17,267 nt of DNA from JADLGJ01 sp031423615 (GTDB lineage Bacteria > Omnitrophota > Gorgyraeia > Zapsychrales > JANLHA01), in contig JANPFV010000107.1 in the NCBI GenBank assembly GCA_031423615.1, positions 1 to 17,267 of the forward strand, written 5' to 3'. Made by a program: the position numbers and the translations under genes. The notes under the pieces were generated by a model. It worked only from the letters and a program-made list of their open reading frames with translations, was not told the origin of the DNA and ran no database searches. Below, one piece after another: positions 14,289-17,267 of the stretch (within the stretch, counting starts at the first letter, position 1; each line of letters starts with the position of its first letter).

Positions 14289-14446
14289 TTTTTTAAACTG
14301 TAATTTTGCAAAATCCATCCGCAAAAGAAAATCACTCCGCCAAGTCCAATCCATTTTGGGTCCATCAGTTTAGGAAATTTTATTAAAAACCCGACTAAAA
14401 TGACCGCCAAACCCGAGGCCTGCAAAAATTTTGCGACATAGTACAT
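14285..14446 (-). CDS. 53-residue two-helix membrane protein
   Basis: Two hydrophobic segments, about residues 4-21 (VAKFLQASGLAVILVGFL) and 32-48 (IGLGGVIFFCGWIL), separated by a short basic/Pro loop KFPKLMDPKW. The start at 14446 is in a TAATG overlap with the stop of the upstream gene, and the stop is in an ATGA overlap with the next start. That double overlap is the main evidence that so short a frame is real. It looks like a hairpin of two helices. I cannot assign a function. Confidence 0.6.
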   Translation of the reverse strand: MYYVAKFLQASGLAVILVGFLIKFPKLMDPKWIGLGGVIFFCGWILQNYSLKK

Positions 14447-14898
14447 TACACAGCCCTTGCGATCCCGGACATCGCGAGAATATTTTCTGTGTTCGCCCGG
14501 AAACAATCGTGCTGGATCAATTTGGTATACACATAATGACCTAAACAAAAAACCAAATAAATCGAATAAGCGGCCATGGGAATCTTGCCCGCATGCACAG
14601 CGCCGGGCAGAATGAAAAGAACAATCATAAAAAGCAAGTTTAGCATCGTCGGCGGATAAATTTTATATTTGATCGCCAAAGACCTTTTGCGAAAACTTTC
14701 CGGAAGATTATTATCTTTGGAATAATCGCGAACACTGACCCCGGTCCCGACAAAAAAGAAAATGACCAAGGTCTCCGTAAAACAGTAAACCATGCTGGTC
14801 AAAATCAGAAAGACCAGAGACGACACCGTCAAAAGGGAAAGCAGCATGGCAAAAGTCACGGCACTTAAAACATAACAGCTAATCATAAAAAACCACAT
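14446..14898 (-). CDS. Four-helix membrane protein of unknown function
   Basis: A 150-residue protein with hydrophobic segments at about 4-24, 27-52, 83-102 and 108-125, and a cytoplasmic-type charged loop (VRDYSKDNNLPESFRKRSLAIKYKIYPP) in the middle. The end carries LIQHDCFRANTENILAM. AAGGAA precedes ATG 14898 at normal spacing, and the stop overlaps the next start (TAATG). It is the first gene of a four-gene minus-strand operon. The first two helices contain a membrane Glu (FTETLVIFFFVGTG) that might matter. I have no family name. Placement between an oxidase operon and a ferredoxin hints at a link to respiration, which is inference only. Confidence 0.75.
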   Translation of the reverse strand: MWFFMISCYVLSAVTFAMLLSLLTVSSLVFLILTSMVYCFTETLVIFFFVGTGVSVRDYSKDNNLPESFRKRSLAIKYKIYPPTMLNLLFMIVLFILPGAVHAGKIPMAAYSIYLVFCLGHYVYTKLIQHDCFRANTENILAMSGIARAV

Positions 14899-14909
14899 GA
14901 CGTTTCCTT

Positions 14910-14955
14910 AAATAAAAATAATAAAAGGACCCTGCATCATAATAAACGCGGGATC
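14910..14955 (-). terminator. Candidate Rho-independent terminator after the ferredoxin gene
   Basis: Reading the minus strand, GATCCCGC (14955-14948) pairs with GCAGGGTC (14935-14928) with one C-A mismatch and one G-U, around a 12-nt loop. This is followed by CTTTTATTATTTTTATTT (to 14910). It would separate the ferredoxin transcript from the four-gene membrane operon downstream. Confidence 0.45.
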
Positions 14956-14964
14956 AGGCGGAGT

Positions 14965-15246
14965 TTATTTAGGCGGTGCTAAAGGGGTTCTTTTTTCCGT
15001 GAGAACGGGTAATTCTTTGGATTTCTCGGCGTTAAGCGGAGTAAAACTTTTCCATTTTTCCGGGACATCGTCGCCGGCATAAATGGCCTGGACCGGGCAT
15101 TCCGGGATACACGCCCCGCAATCGATACAAACTTCCGGATCGATAACCAGCATTTCTTTGTCTTCATGAAAGCAATCGACCGGACAAACCGTTACACAAT
15201 CCGTATAGCGGCACTTGATGCAGGGTTCGGTAACAACATGAGCCAT
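14965..15246 (-). CDS. fdxA: FdxA-type 7Fe ferredoxin ([3Fe-4S][4Fe-4S])
   Basis: A 93-residue soluble electron carrier. The Cys pattern follows the Azotobacter FdI / FdxA family: C9, C17 and C50 are expected for the [3Fe-4S] cluster, and C21, C40, C43 and C46 for the [4Fe-4S] cluster. Extra C12 and C25 match the family too (CIKCRYTDCVTVCPVDCFHE). It is shorter than the classical 106-107 residues and ends in a Pro/Lys-rich tail (KRTPLAPPK). A strong AGGAGG at about 15254-15259 precedes the start, and the promoter has a 17-bp spacer. It is transcribed alone if the downstream hairpin terminates. The redox partner is unknown; the radical SAM gene just upstream needs reducing electrons and is one possibility. 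Confidence 0.93.
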   Translation of the reverse strand: MAHVVTEPCIKCRYTDCVTVCPVDCFHEDKEMLVIDPEVCIDCGACIPECPVQAIYAGDDVPEKWKSFTPLNAEKSKELPVLTEKRTPLAPPK

Positions 15247-15288
15247 TTTAAAAACCTCCTAGAAGAGATCCGATTAATATGTTTACAA

Positions 15289-15317
15289 AATATAACAAAT
15301 CCGCCCGAGAGTGTCAA
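15289..15317 (-). promoter_or_regulatory. Near-consensus sigma70-type promoter of the ferredoxin gene
   Basis: On the minus strand TTGACA (15317-15312, perfect) is followed after 17 bp by TATATT (15294-15289, 5/6). The start codon is about 43 bp downstream of the -10 box. Both boxes and the optimal spacer make this the clearest promoter in the window. Confidence 0.75.
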
Positions 15318-15326
15318 ATCTAAATT

Positions 15327-15451
15327 ACATGCCCGAATTCCTACTTAGAAAATGATTCTCCCCTCGAGACCTCGACGAGTGAAATTTTTCACCCATTGGG
15401 TGAAAGGCTGCTCGTCGATAAACGGTTTCTAAGTAGGAATCGGGGTACATG
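15327..15451. repeat. 125-bp nested inverted-repeat element (MITE-like or large hairpin)
   Basis: The outer arms share a perfect 15-bp inverted repeat (15337-15351 with 15426-15440), extended outward imperfectly through CCCG and ACATG at both ends (15327 and 15451). Inside, TCGACGAG (15372-15379) pairs with CTCGTCGA (15411-15418) and encloses the palindrome TTTCACCCATTGGGTGAAA (15387-15405). No clear target-site duplication or open reading frame is seen. It abuts the stop codon of the radical SAM gene and lies just upstream of the ferredoxin promoter. Confidence 0.75.
15387..15405. repeat. Palindrome TTTCACCCATTGGGTGAAA, copy 1
   Basis: Nine-bp perfect arms around one central base. An 18-nt sequence including it (TTTTCACCCATTGGGTGA, 15386-15403) recurs exactly, on the opposite strand, at 17216-17233. 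It could be an operator-like protein site or a hairpin module. Confidence 0.7.
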
Positions 15452-15453
15452 TT

Positions 15454-16938
15454 TTAGGCTTTACTGGTTTCGACTTCCATATTTTTCGGCGGGATCACTT
15501 TGGCGCGGAGCTTTTCCCAAAAATATCTTACAAAAGCCCCCAATCCGTGCAGCTTGCGGAGAAGGTCCCCGACGGAACGGATGGAAATCAACATTTGCCA
15601 CATTTGCTTGGGACGCAGATAAAATTCCTTTAAACCTTTATCGATATAAAAATCAATGTCCTTGTTGGAAAGTTGCGGATAATTCAGAAGGGTGCGCTGT
15701 TCTTTTTGGGACGTAAGCCAATCGCGCCAGTCCTTGGCCAAAAGATAATTGTTTTGCTTGGCCCATTTGTAAAGCGCCGTCCCCGGATAAGCGGCCACAC
15801 CGGTAATTTGAATCGTGTCCAGCGGCAGAGACTTGGCAAAATCCAAAGTTTTTTGCGCACTCACCCGGGTTTCTCCCGGGGCTCCGATCATAAAACAGCC
15901 GTGAATGGTAAAACCCAGTTTGTTGGCGGCCACGGCATATTCGCGCGCCATGTCCACATTGACTCCGCCTTTGCGTACGGCGGCCAAACCATCATCATGC
16001 CCAAATTCAAAACCGGTCATGAGCATCCGGCATCCGGATTCCCGCATCAAGGGCAGCATTTCCAAGTCGGTGTTGACCCGCATATTGCACGACCAGCTAA
16101 TCTTTTTATTGATCCCACGGCGAATAATTTCTTCGCAAACGGTTTTGACATGATGATTGTCGGCGGCAAAAGTATCGGTCTCAAACATGATTTCGCGGAT
16201 TTGCGGATGAAGTTTAAGGTCGTGTTCCATTTCATCAACGACCTGCATGGCTGTGCGGTTACGCAATTTAAAACCATACATCAGCTGCGGATCACGGCAA
16301 AAGGTACAAGCATTATTACAACCCCGCCCGGTGATCAAAGTCAAAAAAGGAAATTTTTTCCCGCCGTCGGGATACCATTCGGGTTTGATCAATTGCCAAG
16401 CCGGGAAAGGAAGTTTCTCAACATTCACCGTGGGGCCCGGAGGATTGTGCACAACCTTTTTCTCCGCGGCCTTCATCCAAATCATTCCGCCGATTTTCTC
16501 CGGTTCGATGCCATTGGCCAAATCGCGGAGCTGATAATCGTATTCCCCTTTTAAAATATAATCCACAACCCCGCCGCTGATTTCAAAAGTATTGTCCGGT
16601 TCAGCGGTGACATGCTGACCCACAAAAGCGACCTGACACTTTGTACGGTCTTTAATAACTTTGGCTTGTTCAATATCGTTATAAATCGAAGGGGTGGTTG
16701 CGTGAATGACCAACAGGTCAGGTTTAAAAGCCGCGACAATATCGTAAGATTGTTCCGGGGTGAAATTTTGCGCCGCGGCTTCAATAAAATTCACATCATG
16801 GCCTTGATCGATGAGAATCTGGGCCGCAATCAAAAGATACTCGGGATGACGCTGAACGCGGCCGCGCGATTTGGCTGACCAGCGCGCCACACGGACGAAA
16901 TCATCGCCAAAAGAAGGATTAAGAATAGCAACACGCAT
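15454..16938 (-). CDS. B12-binding-domain radical SAM protein
   Basis: A 494-residue enzyme. Residues ~1-140 form a Rossmann-like cobalamin-binding domain of the kind found in class B radical SAM enzymes (HPEYLLIAAQILIDQGHDV, then KPDLLVIHATTPSI). The His-containing cobalamin loop is not obvious, as is usual for this class. Residues ~195-400 are the radical SAM barrel: C207, C211 and C214 in GCNNACTFC bind the [4Fe-4S] cluster, and MFETDTF, TGFEFG and GCFMIGAPGET are the later barrel strands. The C-terminal ~90 residues are family-specific. Relatives methylate unactivated carbons or build cyclic lipids and pigments. The substrate cannot be told. The start at 16938 lacks a clear Shine-Dalgarno. 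Nothing nearby suggests a pathway. Confidence 0.9.
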   Translation of the reverse strand: MRVAILNPSFGDDFVRVARWSAKSRGRVQRHPEYLLIAAQILIDQGHDVNFIEAAAQNFTPEQSYDIVAAFKPDLLVIHATTPSIYNDIEQAKVIKDRTKCQVAFVGQHVTAEPDNTFEISGGVVDYILKGEYDYQLRDLANGIEPEKIGGMIWMKAAEKKVVHNPPGPTVNVEKLPFPAWQLIKPEWYPDGGKKFPFLTLITGRGCNNACTFCRDPQLMYGFKLRNRTAMQVVDEMEHDLKLHPQIREIMFETDTFAADNHHVKTVCEEIIRRGINKKISWSCNMRVNTDLEMLPLMRESGCRMLMTGFEFGHDDGLAAVRKGGVNVDMAREYAVAANKLGFTIHGCFMIGAPGETRVSAQKTLDFAKSLPLDTIQITGVAAYPGTALYKWAKQNNYLLAKDWRDWLTSQKEQRTLLNYPQLSNKDIDFYIDKGLKEFYLRPKQMWQMLISIRSVGDLLRKLHGLGAFVRYFWEKLRAKVIPPKNMEVETSKA

Positions 16939-16971
16939 AGAATTTCAAAATACCGGTTAATGTTAAATAAT

Positions 16972-17000
16972 ATAATATGTTGACTTTAAATGGATTGCAA
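16972..17000 (-). promoter_or_regulatory. Candidate promoter of the radical SAM gene
   Basis: On the minus strand TTGCAA (17000-16995, 4/6 to TTGACA) and TATTAT (16977-16972, 5/6 to TATAAT) are 17 bp apart. The -10 lies 34 bp before the start codon. The AT-rich surroundings make chance matches likely. Confidence 0.35.
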
Positions 17001-17174
17001 GCCAAATTCCAGCGAAATTTTTAAAAATAACGCCGTGTACAAGTTTGAATCTATCGTTAGGATTGAGGCTTACTGATCCGACGAATCAGAAAAACTTGCC
17101 CATCGCCTAAAATATGTTTTTAGGAAAAAACGTTAATTCCTAAATAGAAAGTCAAAAAAAGAGATAAAAAAGAA

Positions 17175-17240
17175 GCCTCCGTCGTTAGAATGGTTGTATG
17201 AGCAATCACTAACAATCACCCAATGGGTGAAAACGGAGGC
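17175..17240 (+). promoter_or_regulatory. Three-way-junction 5' leader element that sequesters the Shine-Dalgarno
   Basis: P1: GCCTCCGT (17175-17182) pairs perfectly with ACGGAGGC (17233-17240). P2: 17184-17188 with 17209-17213 and 17191-17196 with 17203-17208, 11 bp with one G-U, an AA bulge and a 6-nt loop. P3: 17216-17221 with 17225-17230, six bp with an AAT loop. Linkers are only C, AA and AA. The GGAGG ribosome-binding site of the gene starting at 17245 lies in the 3' strand of P1, so the fold would block translation until opened. It matches no riboswitch class I know. Confidence 0.65.
17216..17233 (-). repeat. Palindromic 18-mer, copy 2
   Basis: Minus-strand copy of TTTTCACCCATTGGGTGA, identical to 15386-15403. 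Here it forms helix P3 of the leader structure. Confidence 0.7.
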
Positions 17241-17244
17241 AATA

Positions 17245-17267
17245 ATGAAATTAACAAAGAAATTAGC
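17245..17267 (+). CDS. 5' end of a gene running off the window (MKLTKKL...)
   Basis: ATG at 17245 follows a GGAGG Shine-Dalgarno (17235-17239) at a 5-nt spacing. Only seven full codons are visible, MKLTKKL plus the first two bases of the next codon. The basic start would suit a signal peptide, but nothing more can be said about the product. Confidence 0.6.

Larger units (their letters stand above)
16939..17244. other. Divergent intergenic leader with several structured segments
   Basis: This 306-bp region lies between the minus-strand radical SAM gene and a plus-strand gene starting at 17245. It has no open reading frame I would defend. It holds a possible minus-strand promoter near 16972-17000, a three-stem fold candidate at 17040-17098, a pair of mutually exclusive hairpins at 17106-17144, and a convincing three-way junction at 17175-17240. 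The last three would lie in a long 5' leader of the right-hand gene if transcription starts near 16990-17030. No certain plus-strand promoter was found: TTGACT at 16980-16985 lacks a good -10. Confidence 0.6.

Noticed and set aside
15673..16554. 293-codon open frame on the plus strand opposite the radical SAM gene
   Set aside because: Antisense shadow. The minus-strand frame has a clear CxxxCxxC radical SAM motif and B12-binding domain, while this frame has no recognisable domain and a low-complexity look.
15454..16938. Specific naming of the radical SAM protein as a hopanoid or bacteriochlorophyll enzyme (HpnJ, HpnP, BchE)
   Set aside because: Only class-level motifs are visible and no pathway genes are adjacent.
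17040..17098. Purine-type riboswitch
   Set aside because: The three-stem outline with 7-nt kissing loops is suggestive, but the conserved J1/2 and J2/3 nucleotides are missing and the helices are too short.
17175..17240. Integron attC site or hammerhead ribozyme
   Set aside because: GTTAG and CTAAC are in the wrong orientation for attC ends, and the junction lacks the CUGAUGA and GAAA cores of a hammerhead.
1..17267. CRISPR arrays, tRNA and rRNA genes
   Set aside because: No regularly spaced direct repeats, no cloverleaf with TTCRA arm, and no rRNA-like sequence were seen on either strand.

Overview
The window reads as a piece of a Candidatus Omnitrophota (Omnitrophica, PVC-related) chromosome. 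The main reason is the 1529-residue exported protein at 1343-5932. Its N-terminal block (DSWVNLSPYEKDRIIP..., then EINEGKNF..RQVYNS and RKYFSGG), Ser-rich linkers and C-terminal IKRNGKGVPLP tail are, from memory, hallmarks of the giant proteins of that phylum. The assignment rests on recalled family likeness, not on a search.

Layout, left to right. (1) 1-96 is the 3' end (domains V and VI) of a bacterial group II intron whose body lies outside the window. (2) 235-973 holds two overlapping receiver-only response regulators with no kinase nearby. (3) 1343-5932 is the giant protein, with a REP-type palindrome read through in frame and a degenerate protein-kinase-like segment lacking the usual catalytic residues. 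(4) 6040-13764 is an eleven-gene plus-strand operon for an aa3-type (A-family) cytochrome c oxidase: amicyanin-like cupredoxin, CoxA, CoxC, CoxD, two small membrane proteins, CoxB, heme A synthase, heme O synthase, SCO copper chaperone and DUF420/CtaM-like protein. (5) 13765-14898 is a convergent minus-strand operon of four small membrane proteins, packed stop-to-start. Its last stop codon abuts the stop of the oxidase operon with no spacer. (6) 14965-15246 is a minus-strand FdxA-type ferredoxin with a near-consensus promoter. (7) 15327-15451 is a 125-bp inverted-repeat element. (8) 15454-16938 is a B12-binding radical SAM enzyme. (9) 16939-17244 is a 306-bp divergent leader ending in a compact three-way-junction RNA candidate that pairs the Shine-Dalgarno of a gene starting at 17245 and running off the window.

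The oxidase genes form a self-contained aerobic module: core subunits, heme O and heme A synthesis, copper insertion and assembly. There is no c-type cytochrome gene and no cytochrome c domain on CoxB, so the cupredoxin encoded first is a plausible electron donor or copper-handling partner (inference). The best leads for something new are the two small oxidase-operon proteins (especially the CxxC one), the four-gene membrane operon, the pseudokinase-like segment in the giant protein, and the structured leader at the right edge, whose 18-nt palindromic core recurs inside the 125-bp element.
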